Shown here in pieces: positions 29,707 to 38,609 of a stretch of DNA of 64,000 bases. Position 1 is the first letter of the stretch. Every line of letters starts with the position of its first letter. The notes beneath the pieces were generated by a model that saw only the letters and a program-made list of their open reading frames with translations, was not told where the DNA came from and did not search any database. The position numbers were made by a program, and so were the translations under genes. Origin of the DNA: Streptomyces sp. DG1A-41 (GTDB lineage Bacteria; Actinomycetota; Actinomycetes; Streptomycetales; Streptomycetaceae); NCBI RefSeq assembly GCF_037055355.1, contig NZ_CP146350.1, positions 2,007,001 through 2,071,000 on the forward strand, read 5' to 3'.

Positions 29707-31365
29707 TCAGGAACGGATCCACCAGGCGGCCGTCGACCCGGAGAGCACTCCGGGCGCGCAGGGTCCGCTGGCGAGCAGGGGGGTGCCGGAGACCGGCGCG
29801 GGAGTGGGGGCGGTACCGAAGTTGACGGCACATACGAGGTCGTCACCGCGGGTGAAGGCCAGGACGCCGGGCGGGGAGTCCAGCCAGCGCAGTGTGCCTT
29901 CGCCCAACTGGGGCAGGGCGGCGCGCAGTTGGAGGCCGTCGCGGTACAGGTGCCAGAAGGAGCGGGTGTCGGCGAGGGCCCGGTCGGTGGCGTACTCGGC
30001 GAAGTACTCCGGCTGCGGCAGCCACGGCTTGGCGCTCTCCTCACCGGAGGTGAAGCCGAACGGCGAGGCGTGGCCCGACCAGGGCAGCGGCACCCGGCAG
30101 CCGTCGCGGATCCGGGCCCGGCTGCCGGTACGGCGGAAGATCGGGTCGGTGAGCACGTCGTCGGGCAGGTCCACGACCTCCGGCAGGCCGAGCTCCTCGC
30201 CCTGGTAGATGTACGCGGCGCCGGGCAGGGCGAGCATCAGCAACGCGGCGGCGCGGGCGCGGGCGGCACCGACTCCGCTGCCCTCGGTGGCGGGTTCGCC
30301 GTAGCGCGTGACGGTGCGGACCTGGTCGTGGTTGTTGAGGACCCAGGTGACGGTCGAGCCGGTCCCGGCGATGTCCTGCATGGCCTCGGAGATGACCTTC
30401 CGGAAGGCGTCGGGGTCCCACGGGGCGCTGAGCAGGTCGAAGAAGAAGGCCTGGTGGAGTTCGTCGGGGCGGACGTACTGGGCGTGCTCGCGGGCGGTCG
30501 GCACGGACACCTCGCCGACGAGCAGGCGTTCGCAGCCGTCGCGCTCGGTGTACTCCTCGCATATGGAGCGCCAGCGCCGCCACACGTCGTGCACCTCGGG
30601 CTGGTTCCAGGCGAGCGGGTTGACCGAGTCGCGGGTGCGGGCGTCGGCCTCCGGGTCGTCCGAGTCGGGCAGTTCCGGGTGCTTGAAGAGCCCGGCGGCG
30701 ACGTCGATGCGGAAGCCGTCGATGCCCCGGTCCAGCCAGAAGCGGAGGATGCGGTCGAACTCGGCGGCGATCTCGGGGTTGCGCCAGTTCCAGTCCGGCT
30801 GCTCGGGCGCGAACATGTGCAGGTACCACTGGCCGGGCCGTCCGTCGGCCTCGGCCACCCGGCTCCAGGCGGGGCCGCCGAACATGGAGTGCCAGTTGTT
30901 GGGCGGCTCGGATCCGTCCGGGCCACGGCCGTCGGCGAAGTGGAAGCGGGCGCGGGCCGGGCTGCCGGGCGGGGCCGCGAGCGCCTCACGGAACCAGGGG
31001 TGCTCGCTGGAGCAGTGGTTCGGGACGATGTCGAGCAGCACCTTGATGCCGAGCCGCCGCGCGGCGCCCACCAGCAGGTCGAACTCGTCGAGGTCGCCGA
31101 AGAGCGGGTCGACGTCGCAGTAGTCGGCCACGTCGTAACCGTGGTCGTGCTGCGGCGAGGGATAGAAGGGGCTCAGCCAGATCCCGTCGACGCCGAGCTT
31201 CTTCAGATACGGCAACCCGGCCCGGACTCCGGCGAGATCGCCGACGCCGTCACCGGTGCTGTCCAGGAAGCTGCGGACATAGACCTGATAGATCACTGCG
31301 TCACGCCACCAGTGGTGCCTGTTCAACCCATCGACCTGTCTCTGAGGAGGGCAGCGGTTATGCAT
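29707..31365 (-). CDS. GH13 alpha-glucosidase
   Basis: 552-residue alpha-amylase superfamily enzyme of the intracellular alpha-glucosidase type (no signal peptide). Catalytic motifs: DIVPNHCSSEHPWF (region I), GFRIDVAAGLFK with the nucleophile aspartate, GEVSVPT with the acid/base glutamate, and VLNNHDQVR. Start at ATG 31365 (MHNRCPPQRQVDGLNRHHWWRDAVIYQVYVRSF); a frame from 31437 is open but the ATG is closer to the conserved start. First gene of the operon with binding protein and permeases; likely hydrolyses imported maltose, trehalose-like or other alpha-glucosides. Confidence 0.92.
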   Translation of the reverse strand: MHNRCPPQRQVDGLNRHHWWRDAVIYQVYVRSFLDSTGDGVGDLAGVRAGLPYLKKLGVDGIWLSPFYPSPQHDHGYDVADYCDVDPLFGDLDEFDLLVGAARRLGIKVLLDIVPNHCSSEHPWFREALAAPPGSPARARFHFADGRGPDGSEPPNNWHSMFGGPAWSRVAEADGRPGQWYLHMFAPEQPDWNWRNPEIAAEFDRILRFWLDRGIDGFRIDVAAGLFKHPELPDSDDPEADARTRDSVNPLAWNQPEVHDVWRRWRSICEEYTERDGCERLLVGEVSVPTAREHAQYVRPDELHQAFFFDLLSAPWDPDAFRKVISEAMQDIAGTGSTVTWVLNNHDQVRTVTRYGEPATEGSGVGAARARAAALLMLALPGAAYIYQGEELGLPEVVDLPDDVLTDPIFRRTGSRARIRDGCRVPLPWSGHASPFGFTSGEESAKPWLPQPEYFAEYATDRALADTRSFWHLYRDGLQLRAALPQLGEGTLRWLDSPPGVLAFTRGDDLVCAVNFGTAPTPAPVSGTPLLASGPCAPGVLSGSTAAWWIRS

Positions 31366-31481
31366 GCATGTTAAGTAGGCGTGTCGAGAGGGTGTCAATG
31401 AAAAGGCAGAAGGTATTGAGAGGTTGAGGTGGTGCAATACGGGGCGTATCAGACATATTTCAGCCAGATGAGACGTCCGCG

Positions 31482-31496
31482 TTACCTAACAAGTAA
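31482..31496. promoter_or_regulatory. Second PadR-like operator candidate
   Basis: TTACCTAACAAGTAA, whose reverse strand TTACTTGTTAGGTAA matches 12 of 15 bases of the perfect repeat at 32845-32859. It lies 117 bp upstream of the GH13 start and 22 bp after the end of the second binding-protein gene. Confidence 0.4.
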
Positions 31497-31517
31497 GTAG
31501 AGGACTCGCCGACTGCG

Positions 31518-32789
31518 CTACCGGCGCGAGATGACGGCGAGTTCCCGTGCCAGGCGCCGCACCGCCGCCGCGGGCGTCTCGTGCCCGGCCAGCGCGTCGT
31601 GCACGACCGCCTGCACGACCAGGCTGACCTGGTCGTAGCGCGGGCTCTTGGGGCGCGGCGCCGCCGCGAGCACGCTCTCGCGCAGGGTCGGCAGGTACGG
31701 GAACCTGCGGATGAGCGCGGGGTCCTCGTAGAGATCGGCCCGGACGGGCGGCAGCGCGCCGCGCGTGAGGACCTGGCGCTGGACGCGCTCGCTGGTGAGG
31801 TACGCGATCAGGCGGGCGGCCGAGTCGGGGTGCCGCGCGTGCGCACTGACGGCCAGGTTGGAGCCGCCGAGGACACTCGTCCCCGGCCCGTCCGGTCCCG
31901 GGAGGGGGACCGCGCCGACCTTCCCGGCGACCTCGGAGCCCGGGGCGGAGGCGCCGACGTAGGCGTACGGCCAGTTCCGCAGGAAGAGCAGCCGGCCGTC
32001 CTGGAAGGCCTGCTTGGACTCCTCCTCCTTGTACGCCAGCGCTTCCTTCGGGATCCAGCCCTCGCGCACCCCCCTCACCAGGAACCCGATGCCCTCACGG
32101 GCCTCCGCCGAGTCGACGGTGACGCGCTCGCCCTCGTCGCCGAGGATCGAGCCGCCCGCCGAGTAGACGGCCTCGGCCGCGTTGACGGTGAGGCCCTCGT
32201 ACGGCAGGAACTGCCCGGCGTAGCCGTCGAGGCCGTACTTCGGGGCGATGGTCTTCGCGTACCGCTCCAGCTCCGCCCAGGTGCGCGGCGGCTCGACGCC
32301 CTCCTTGGCGAGGATGTCCTCGCGGTAGAGGAGAAGGCCGGCGTTGGTGACGTACGGGACGGCGTAGAGCTGTCCGTCGTAGGTCGCCGTGTCCACGACC
32401 GGCGGGAGGAAGGTCTTCAGGGGGAAGCGGTCGCGCGGCAGCGGCCGGATCCAGTCCGCCGCGGCGAACTCCGAGGTCCAGTTGACGTCGATGTTGAGCA
32501 CGTCGAACCGGCTGCGGTCGCCGTCGCGCAGATCGGTGACCATCTGCGCCTGGGTTTCGTCGGCCGAGTCCGGCAGCTCGACGAGGGTGACCTTTTCGCC
32601 GGGATGGGTGCGGTTCCAGCCCTCCAGCAGGGGACCGAGGTAGCCGGTAAGGTCTCCAGCGGTCGCGACGGTGAGCGGCCCGCGGCCACCGCCGGCGGGC
32701 CCTCCCGACTGCGCTCCGGCGGCAACATAACCGGTCAGGACCACGACGAGAACGAGAAGGCCCCTACCCGCGGCATGGATCCACCGCAT
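31518..32789 (-). CDS. Secreted solute-binding protein (CUT1 type), orphan, not lipidated
   Basis: 423-residue binding protein with LTVATAGDLTGYLGPLLEGWNRTHPGEKVTLVELPD, FDVLNIDVNWTSEFAAADWIRPL and WAELERYAKTIAP blocks seen in trehalose/maltose-binding (ThuE-like) proteins. The signal peptide LLVLVVVLTGYVAAGAQ ends in an AxA-type site and has no lipobox cysteine, unlike the binding protein of the neighbouring operon. Start ATG 32789 with GGAGGAACCT ribosome site. No permease of its own; it could feed the operon downstream. Divergent from PadR with the operator-like repeat between. Confidence 0.88.
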   Translation of the reverse strand: MRWIHAAGRGLLVLVVVLTGYVAAGAQSGGPAGGGRGPLTVATAGDLTGYLGPLLEGWNRTHPGEKVTLVELPDSADETQAQMVTDLRDGDRSRFDVLNIDVNWTSEFAAADWIRPLPRDRFPLKTFLPPVVDTATYDGQLYAVPYVTNAGLLLYREDILAKEGVEPPRTWAELERYAKTIAPKYGLDGYAGQFLPYEGLTVNAAEAVYSAGGSILGDEGERVTVDSAEAREGIGFLVRGVREGWIPKEALAYKEEESKQAFQDGRLLFLRNWPYAYVGASAPGSEVAGKVGAVPLPGPDGPGTSVLGGSNLAVSAHARHPDSAARLIAYLTSERVQRQVLTRGALPPVRADLYEDPALIRRFPYLPTLRESVLAAAPRPKSPRYDQVSLVVQAVVHDALAGHETPAAAVRRLARELAVISRR

Positions 32790-32844
32790 AGGTTCCTCCC
32801 TGTACACCGGCGGCGGGCACCCTTGCCCGGAACAGAGGCCATGT

Positions 32845-32859
32845 ATACCTGTTAGGTAT
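32845..32859. promoter_or_regulatory. Perfect inverted repeat, probable PadR operator
   Basis: ATACCTGTTAGGTAT, arms ATACCT and AGGTAT around GTT, in the divergent region between the binding protein and the PadR gene. A GATACT -10-like element follows at 32864-32869, so binding would affect the PadR promoter. PadR autoregulation is common; the link to this site is inferred. Confidence 0.6.
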
Positions 32860-32910
32860 GGGCGATACTAGGGCCTGGAGCACATTGGACCGGACAGGAG
32901 GACTGCACGC

Positions 32911-33426
32911 GTGCGCCTGCCCCTCCTGGCTCTCCTCGCCCGCGGACCCGCCCACGGCTACGAGCTCAAGCAGGACCTTGAGCAACTGCTGGGCTCCGCG
33001 TACCCTCAGCCGAACGTCGGCCAGATCTATGTGACCCTCGGCCGCCTCGAGAAGTCGGGACTGATCGAGGGCGAGGACGTGGCGCAGTCCAGCCGGCCCA
33101 ACAAAAAGGTCTACCACCTCACCGACGCCGGTCGGGAGGCGCTGCGCGCCTGGTTCGAGGATCCCGAGGACGAGCCGCGGGTGCGGGACGAGTTCTTCAT
33201 GAAGCTGGCGCTCGCTCCGCAGACCGGGCTGGCCGACCAGATCTCTCTGATCAACCGGCAGCGGCGCCAGTACCTGAACACCATGCGGCAGCTGTCGAGG
33301 CTGGCCGCCGCCGAAGACCGCGACAACCGCATCGCCCACCTGCTGATCGAGGGCGCGATGCTGCACCTGCAAGCCGATCTCGACTGGCTGGAGCGGTGCC
33401 AGGAAGAGCTGGAGGAGCTGGAGTGA
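32911..33426 (+). CDS. PadR-family transcriptional regulator
   Basis: 171-residue PadR protein: winged helix LPLLALLARGPAHGYELKQDL and PNVGQIYVTLGRLEKSGLIEG, wing KVYHLTDAGREAL, and a long C-terminal dimerising helical part ending ERCQEELEELE. GTG start at 32911. Its stop overlaps the ABC ATPase start (GTGA), the usual arrangement where a PadR protein controls a downstream FtsX-type exporter. Inducing ligand unknown. Confidence 0.92.
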   Translation: MRLPLLALLARGPAHGYELKQDLEQLLGSAYPQPNVGQIYVTLGRLEKSGLIEGEDVAQSSRPNKKVYHLTDAGREALRAWFEDPEDEPRVRDEFFMKLALAPQTGLADQISLINRQRRQYLNTMRQLSRLAAAEDRDNRIAHLLIEGAMLHLQADLDWLERCQEELEELE

Positions 33427-34190
33427 GCGACGACCGTCCCGCTCCTGTGCTGCGCGCCGAGGGGCTGGTGAAGACGCACCACGGCGAGGGCGCGCCCGCC
33501 CATGCCGTGCGCGGGGTCGACCTGTGCGTACGGCCCGGCGAGTTCGTGGCGATCACCGGCCCGTCCGGCGCGGGCAAGTCGACGCTGCTGCATCTGCTCG
33601 GCGGCCTCCAGCGACCGGACGCGGGCAGGATCTGGCTCGACGGCGAGTCCACCGACACCTACAGCGAGGCCCGCTGGGCGGTGGAGCGCAGGAAGCGAAT
33701 CGGAATCGTCTTCCAGTTCTTCAACCTCGTGTCCAACCTGTCCGTCGCCGACAACGTGGAGCTGCCCGCCCTGCTCGCCGGGACCTCGCCGAAGCAGGCC
33801 CGGGCCGAACGGGAGCAGCTGCTGGCGGAGCTGGGCCTTGTGGGCAAGGAGCGCAGCCTGCCGGGCGAGCTGTCCGGCGGCGAGCAGCAGCGCGTCGCCC
33901 TGGCCCGGGCCCTGGTCAACCATCCCCCGCTGCTGCTGGCCGACGAACCCGCGGGCAGCCTCGACAGCAAGGGCACCCGCGAGGTGATGCGGCTGCTGTC
34001 CCGCTTCCACCAGCGCGGCCAGACGATCCTGCTGGTCACTCATGACGCGCGGCTGGCGAGCGCCGCGGACCGGGTGATCAGCTTCTTCGACGGCCGCATC
34101 GCCGACGACGCGGAACTCGACGGCGGCACCCCGCCGCGCCGGGCCTGGCATATCCGGTGTGCTGGAACTCCGGGACTGACATGCGGGTGA
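33423..34190 (+). CDS. ABC exporter ATPase (MacB/LolD type)
   Basis: 255-residue ATPase: Walker A GPSGAGKST near residue 43, FFNLVSNLSVADNVELPALLAG, signature LSGGEQQRVALARAL, Walker B LLLADEPAGSLD and VTHDARLASAADRVISFFDGRI. Works with the FtsX-like permease gene that follows. The last residues (AWHIRCAGTPGLTCG) look unlike the family; removing one C in GGGCCTGG near 34143 would give an ending AGISGVLELRD with an earlier stop. A 17-base sequence is also repeated here. So the 3-prime end may carry a frameshift. The enzyme core is intact. Confidence 0.9.
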   Translation: MSDDRPAPVLRAEGLVKTHHGEGAPAHAVRGVDLCVRPGEFVAITGPSGAGKSTLLHLLGGLQRPDAGRIWLDGESTDTYSEARWAVERRKRIGIVFQFFNLVSNLSVADNVELPALLAGTSPKQARAEREQLLAELGLVGKERSLPGELSGGEQQRVALARALVNHPPLLLADEPAGSLDSKGTREVMRLLSRFHQRGQTILLVTHDARLASAADRVISFFDGRIADDAELDGGTPPRRAWHIRCAGTPGLTCG

Positions 34191-34208
34191 AGGACTGACA
34201 TGCGGGTG
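34173..34208 (+). repeat. Two copies of a 17-bp direct repeat with 19-bp period
   Basis: GGACTGACATGCGGGTG occurs at 34173-34189 and again at 34192-34208. The first copy contains the stop of the ABC ATPase frame; the second lies in the leader of the FtsX gene. Looks like a slippage duplication. Confidence 0.85.
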
Positions 34209-34249
34209 TACGACGACTGCCCTGTGGCCGGACCGAGAGGCTGAGGCCC

Positions 34250-36784
34250 GTGCGAGCCACCCTGCGCTGGGCGCACTCCGATCTGCGCACGCACCGCGGC
34301 GAGGCGCTGTTCCTCGTCCTCGCCACTGCGGGCATCGTCGCCTCCCTGCTGCTGGCCACGGCCCTGTTCGGGTACGCCACCAACCCCTGGCAGCGGGTGT
34401 TCACGCAATCCCACGGCGCGCATGTGTGGCTGCACACCGACACCGCGGCCGACACCGGGAAGCTGGCCGAACTGGACGGCGTCGACTCCGTCGCCGGCCC
34501 GTACCCCACCGCCGCCGCCACCGTAGCCTCGCGCGGCAGCCGCGCCGCCGTGGAACTGCGCGGCACTCAGGAACGGCCGTCCGTGGGCCGCCCGCCGGTC
34601 GTCTCCGGCCACTGGCTGGACCCCGCGACCCCGAACGGTGTGGTCCTGGAGAGCCGCCTCGCCCGCGCGCTGCTGGCCGAGCCCGGCGACACCCTCACCG
34701 TGCCCGGCACCGCCCGGGAACTGACCGTCGTGGGCCTCGCCGACAGCGCCGAGCCACGCTACCGGCCCGGTGAGCAGCCGGGTCTGGTGTGGGCGCTGCC
34801 GTCGGCCGTACCGGATCCCGGCGGCCAGGTGATCGGGCTGCGGCTGACGGACCCCGGCGACACCTCCTACGTCGTCCAGCGTGCCGTGACCGTGCTGGGC
34901 GCCGGGGCGATCGGGGAGGTGTCCACCTGGCAGCAGGCCCGCGCCGAGGCGCAGGGCGACAACCGGCTCCTCGGTCAAGTGCTGGGCCTGTTCGGGCTGG
35001 GCGCGCTGGTCGCCGCCGGGCTCGCCGTGCACGGGGCGATCGGCACCCGCATCCGCGGCCACCTGCGGGACCTCTCCGTGCTGAAGGCGATCGGCTTCAC
35101 CCCCGGCCAGGTGGTCCGTGTCTTCCTGCTCCAGCACCTCGCCTACGCCCTCCTGGGCGCCGTGGCCGCTGCCGCGCTCGCCGAGGCTCTGGGCAGCCGT
35201 ATCCCGGGGCGGCTCGGGGACGCGGTCGGGGTGTGGCAGGGGCTGCCCGGGCACACGGTGGCGCTGTTCGTGATACCGGTGGGCGCGGTGCTGTTCATCG
35301 GCGCGACCACCGGGCTGGCCGCCTGGCGGGCCGGACGCGTGCCGCCGGTGCCGGTGCAGAGGCCCGCGGCGGCGCTCGGCGGGCGGCTGACCGGGGCGAA
35401 CCCGAGCCGGGCCTGCGGACCGGTCCCCGCGGCGGCTGAGCCTGTCCGGCAGCCGACCGGGACGACGAGCCAGGACCCCGAACCGCACCCCACAGCGGCC
35501 GCACCTGACCGGCAGCCGACCGCGACAACGCCCCAGGCCTGCCGCCCACAACCCGCAGCGACACCGCCTGGCAAGCGGCTGGCCAAGGCCCTGCGCCGGG
35601 TCCTCGGGCTGCGGCCCGCGGCGCCCCGGACCGGGCAGCTCTCCGACCTGGCACGCCGCGCCCTCGGGGCGCGGGTTCCGCCCGCGCTGGTGCTGGGCTG
35701 GCACAAGGCGTTCACGCGCCGCCCCCGGTCCCTCGCCACCGTCGCCCGCCTCACCCTGCCGCTGCTGCTGATCGTCGTGGCGATGAGCGCGTGGACCACC
35801 ATCGACCGCTTCCACAGCGCACCCGAGCAGATCGGCCTGCCGACCGCTCTCAGCGTCCGCGCCGACGCCGGCCTGAACGAGCGGCAGACCCGCGCTCTCC
35901 TGGAACGCGACCCGGAGGTGGCCGCCGCCTACCCCGGCGTCGAGACGGCCGCCCTGGTCCCGGGCCAGACGGCGACCATCGCCCTGCGCGGCCTCGGCAC
36001 CGCCCAGGCCCCCTACCCGTACACCCTCGCCGAAGGCCGCCCCGCCCGCGGCGCCGACGAGGCCGTGGCCGGGCAGGGACTGCTCGACCTGCTGGACGTG
36101 CGTGTCGGCGACTGGGTGCGGATGACGGTCGGCGACCAGCCGCAGATCCTGCACATCGTGGGCCGCAGCATCGAGCCGGAGAACGCCGGCAGGGTCATCT
36201 CAACGTCCCTCGACAGCCTCCGCGCCAACGACCCCGGGCTCCGCCCGACCCTCTACGAGCTCCGCCTGGATCCCGGTGCCGACCCCCGGGAGGTCGCCGA
36301 CCGGCTGGCCACGGCCGGGCGCGGACACCTGGACGTGCACACCGTGACCAACCCCGCCGACGGGCTCTCCCCGCTGCGCGCGGTCGTCGCCGGGCTGATC
36401 GCGGTGCTCGCCCTCATCGGGCTCATCGAGCTGCTGACCGCGATCGGCGGCACCGTCCGCGAGAGCGAACGGGACCTGCTCGCGCTGAAGGCCATCGGCC
36501 TGTCCCCCCGGCAGATCACGGGCATCACGGTCACGGCCACCGGCTGTTCGGCGCTGGCGGCCGTACTCGCCGCCACCGCCCTGGGCCTGCCGCTCGCCCA
36601 CTGGCTGATCGACGCCCAGGGCAGATCGAGCGGCATCGGCGCCGGGATCGCCCAGGGCCCGTCCGCCCCGTTGATGCTGCTGCTCGGGGCGGCGGCGGTG
36701 CTCTGCGCTGCCGCGCTGGCCGCCGTACCCGCGGCCCGGGCGGCCCGCCGCCGGCTCGCGGACACACTGAGCGCGGTCGCCTGA
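34250..36784 (+). CDS. FtsX/MacB-like permease
   Basis: 844 residues, two FtsX-type domains. TM near 18-42 (ALFLVLATAGIVASLLLATALFGYA), then an extracytoplasmic domain, three helices about 245-375 (with HLRDLSVLKAIGFTPGQVVRVF), a second outer region and the last three helices to the end, including SERDLLALKAIGLSPRQITGI. Between the halves, about 370-450, there is a low-complexity Pro/Thr/Ala-rich linker with repeated Q-P-T-(G/A)-T-T motifs (RQPTGTTSQ, RQPTATTPQ). GTG start with GAGG upstream. Exports an unknown substrate with the ATPase and PadR control. Confidence 0.9.
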   Translation: MRATLRWAHSDLRTHRGEALFLVLATAGIVASLLLATALFGYATNPWQRVFTQSHGAHVWLHTDTAADTGKLAELDGVDSVAGPYPTAAATVASRGSRAAVELRGTQERPSVGRPPVVSGHWLDPATPNGVVLESRLARALLAEPGDTLTVPGTARELTVVGLADSAEPRYRPGEQPGLVWALPSAVPDPGGQVIGLRLTDPGDTSYVVQRAVTVLGAGAIGEVSTWQQARAEAQGDNRLLGQVLGLFGLGALVAAGLAVHGAIGTRIRGHLRDLSVLKAIGFTPGQVVRVFLLQHLAYALLGAVAAAALAEALGSRIPGRLGDAVGVWQGLPGHTVALFVIPVGAVLFIGATTGLAAWRAGRVPPVPVQRPAAALGGRLTGANPSRACGPVPAAAEPVRQPTGTTSQDPEPHPTAAAPDRQPTATTPQACRPQPAATPPGKRLAKALRRVLGLRPAAPRTGQLSDLARRALGARVPPALVLGWHKAFTRRPRSLATVARLTLPLLLIVVAMSAWTTIDRFHSAPEQIGLPTALSVRADAGLNERQTRALLERDPEVAAAYPGVETAALVPGQTATIALRGLGTAQAPYPYTLAEGRPARGADEAVAGQGLLDLLDVRVGDWVRMTVGDQPQILHIVGRSIEPENAGRVISTSLDSLRANDPGLRPTLYELRLDPGADPREVADRLATAGRGHLDVHTVTNPADGLSPLRAVVAGLIAVLALIGLIELLTAIGGTVRESERDLLALKAIGLSPRQITGITVTATGCSALAAVLAATALGLPLAHWLIDAQGRSSGIGAGIAQGPSAPLMLLLGAAAVLCAAALAAVPAARAARRRLADTLSAVA

Positions 36785-36887
36785 CGAACTCCGGATCCCT
36801 GAGCCTCGGCGCGGGCGGTGATTGAGCGTCGGGAGTCCGCGGGAAGCGGACGGCGTGCTGCCGCCCGCGTTCCCCGCCCGGGGGCCG

Positions 36888-38540
36888 TCACTGCCGGCCG
36901 CGCAGCTCCCGGTACGTGGCGACCAGGGCCTTGGTGGAGGCGTCCAGGCCCTCGACCACGGCGCCCTCGGTCAGCGCGGGCTCGACGCGCTTGGCCAGGA
37001 CCTTGCCCAGCTCCACGCCCCACTGGTCGAAGGAGTCGATGTTCCACACCGCGCCCTGCACGAACACCTTGTGCTCATAGAGGGCGACCAGCTGGCCGAG
37101 AACGGACGGCGTCAGCTCGGGCGCCAGGATCGTGGTCGTCGGGTGGTTGCCCTTGAACGTCTTGTGCGGCACCAGCTCCTCCGGCACGCCTTCGGCCCGC
37201 ACCTCCTCCGGGGTCTTGCCGAAGGCGAGCGCCTGCGTCTGGGCGAAGAAGTTGGCCATCAACAGATCGTGCTGCGCCTTGAGCCGGTCGCTCAGCTCAC
37301 CGACCGGCCGCGCGAAGCCGATGAAGTCCGCCGGAATCAGCTTCGTCCCCTGGTGGATGAGCTGGTAGTAGGCGTGCTGCCCGTTGGTGCCCGGCGTGCC
37401 CCACACCACCGGCCCGGTCTGCCACTCCACCTCACACCCGTCGCGGTCCACCGACTTGCCGTTGGACTCCATGTCGAGCTGCTGGAGGTAGGCGGTGAAC
37501 TTGGACAGGTAGTGGCTGTAGGGCAGCACCGCGTGCGACTGGGCGTCGTGGAAGTTGCCGTACCAGATACCCAACAGGCCCAGCAGCAGCGGCACGTTGG
37601 ATTCGGCGGGCGCAGTCCCGAAGTGCTCGTCGACGATCCGGAAGCCTTCGAGCATCTCCCGGAAGTTGTCCGGGCCGATGGCGATCATCAGGGCCAGACC
37701 GATCGCGGAGTCGTACGAGTAGCGGCCTCCGACCCAGTCCCAGAATTCGAACATGTTGGCCGTGTCGATACCGAACTCGGCGACCTTCTCGGCGTTCGTC
37801 GACAGGGCGACGAAGTGCTTGGCGACGGCGGCCTCGTCGCCGAGCGCGTCCAGCAGCCAGCCGCGTGCGGACGTGGCGTTGGTGACCGTCTCGATGGTGG
37901 TGAAGGTCTTGGAGGCGATGACGAACAGCGTCTGAGCCGGGTCCAGGTCCCGCACCGCCTCGTGCAGGTCCGCGCCGTCCACGTTCGACACGAAGCGGAC
38001 CGTCAGGTCGCGGTCGGTGAAGGCGCGCAGCACCTCGTACGCCATCGCGGGCCCCAGGTCGGAGCCGCCGATGCCGACGTTGACCACGTTCCTGATGCGC
38101 TTGCCGGTGTAGCCGGTCCACGCGCCGGAGCGGACGCGGTCGGCGAAGTCGGCCATCTTGTCGAGCACGGCGTGCACGCCCGGCACCACGTTCTCACCGT
38201 CGACCTCGATGACCGCGTCCCGCGGCGCCCGCAGCGCGGTGTGCAGCACGGCCCGGCGCTCGGTGGTGTTGATCTTCTCGCCGCGGAACATGGCGTCCCG
38301 GAGTCCGAAGACGTCGGCGGCGGCGGCCAGTTCGCGCAGCAGTCGCAGGGTGTCGTCGGTGACGAGGTGCTTGGAGTAGTCGACGTACAGGTCGCCGACC
38401 CGGAGGGTGTACGCGGTGCCGCGGCCGGAGTCGGCGGCGAACAGCTCGCGCAGCTGGACGTCGCCCAGCTCCTCGCGGTGCTTGGCCAGTGCCGTCCACT
38501 CGGACGTCTGGTTGAGCCTGGTACGGCCGTCTGCGTTCAT
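36888..38540 (-). CDS. pgi: Glucose-6-phosphate isomerase
   Basis: 550-residue phosphoglucose isomerase, interconverting glucose-6-P and fructose-6-P. Signature [54 protein letters not shown], the catalytic region [18 protein letters not shown], and [14 protein letters not shown] near the C-terminus. ATG 38540 gives [15 protein letters not shown]. Transcribed toward FtsX (convergent). Fits the nearby glycolysis and pentose phosphate genes. Confidence 0.97.
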   Translation of the reverse strand: MNADGRTRLNQTSEWTALAKHREELGDVQLRELFAADSGRGTAYTLRVGDLYVDYSKHLVTDDTLRLLRELAAAADVFGLRDAMFRGEKINTTERRAVLHTALRAPRDAVIEVDGENVVPGVHAVLDKMADFADRVRSGAWTGYTGKRIRNVVNVGIGGSDLGPAMAYEVLRAFTDRDLTVRFVSNVDGADLHEAVRDLDPAQTLFVIASKTFTTIETVTNATSARGWLLDALGDEAAVAKHFVALSTNAEKVAEFGIDTANMFEFWDWVGGRYSYDSAIGLALMIAIGPDNFREMLEGFRIVDEHFGTAPAESNVPLLLGLLGIWYGNFHDAQSHAVLPYSHYLSKFTAYLQQLDMESNGKSVDRDGCEVEWQTGPVVWGTPGTNGQHAYYQLIHQGTKLIPADFIGFARPVGELSDRLKAQHDLLMANFFAQTQALAFGKTPEEVRAEGVPEELVPHKTFKGNHPTTTILAPELTPSVLGQLVALYEHKVFVQGAVWNIDSFDQWGVELGKVLAKRVEPALTEGAVVEGLDASTKALVATYRELRGRQ

Positions 38541-38609
38541 CTCGGACTTCAGCCTTCTTTCCTGTCCTGCCTGCGTACCTTGCCCCGCTGCCGGTCCCAA
38601 CTTAATTGA

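Noticed and set aside
31413..31440. GTATTG...CAATAC inverted repeat upstream of the GH13 gene
   Set aside because: Six-base arms with a 16-base spacer; too weak to call an operator.
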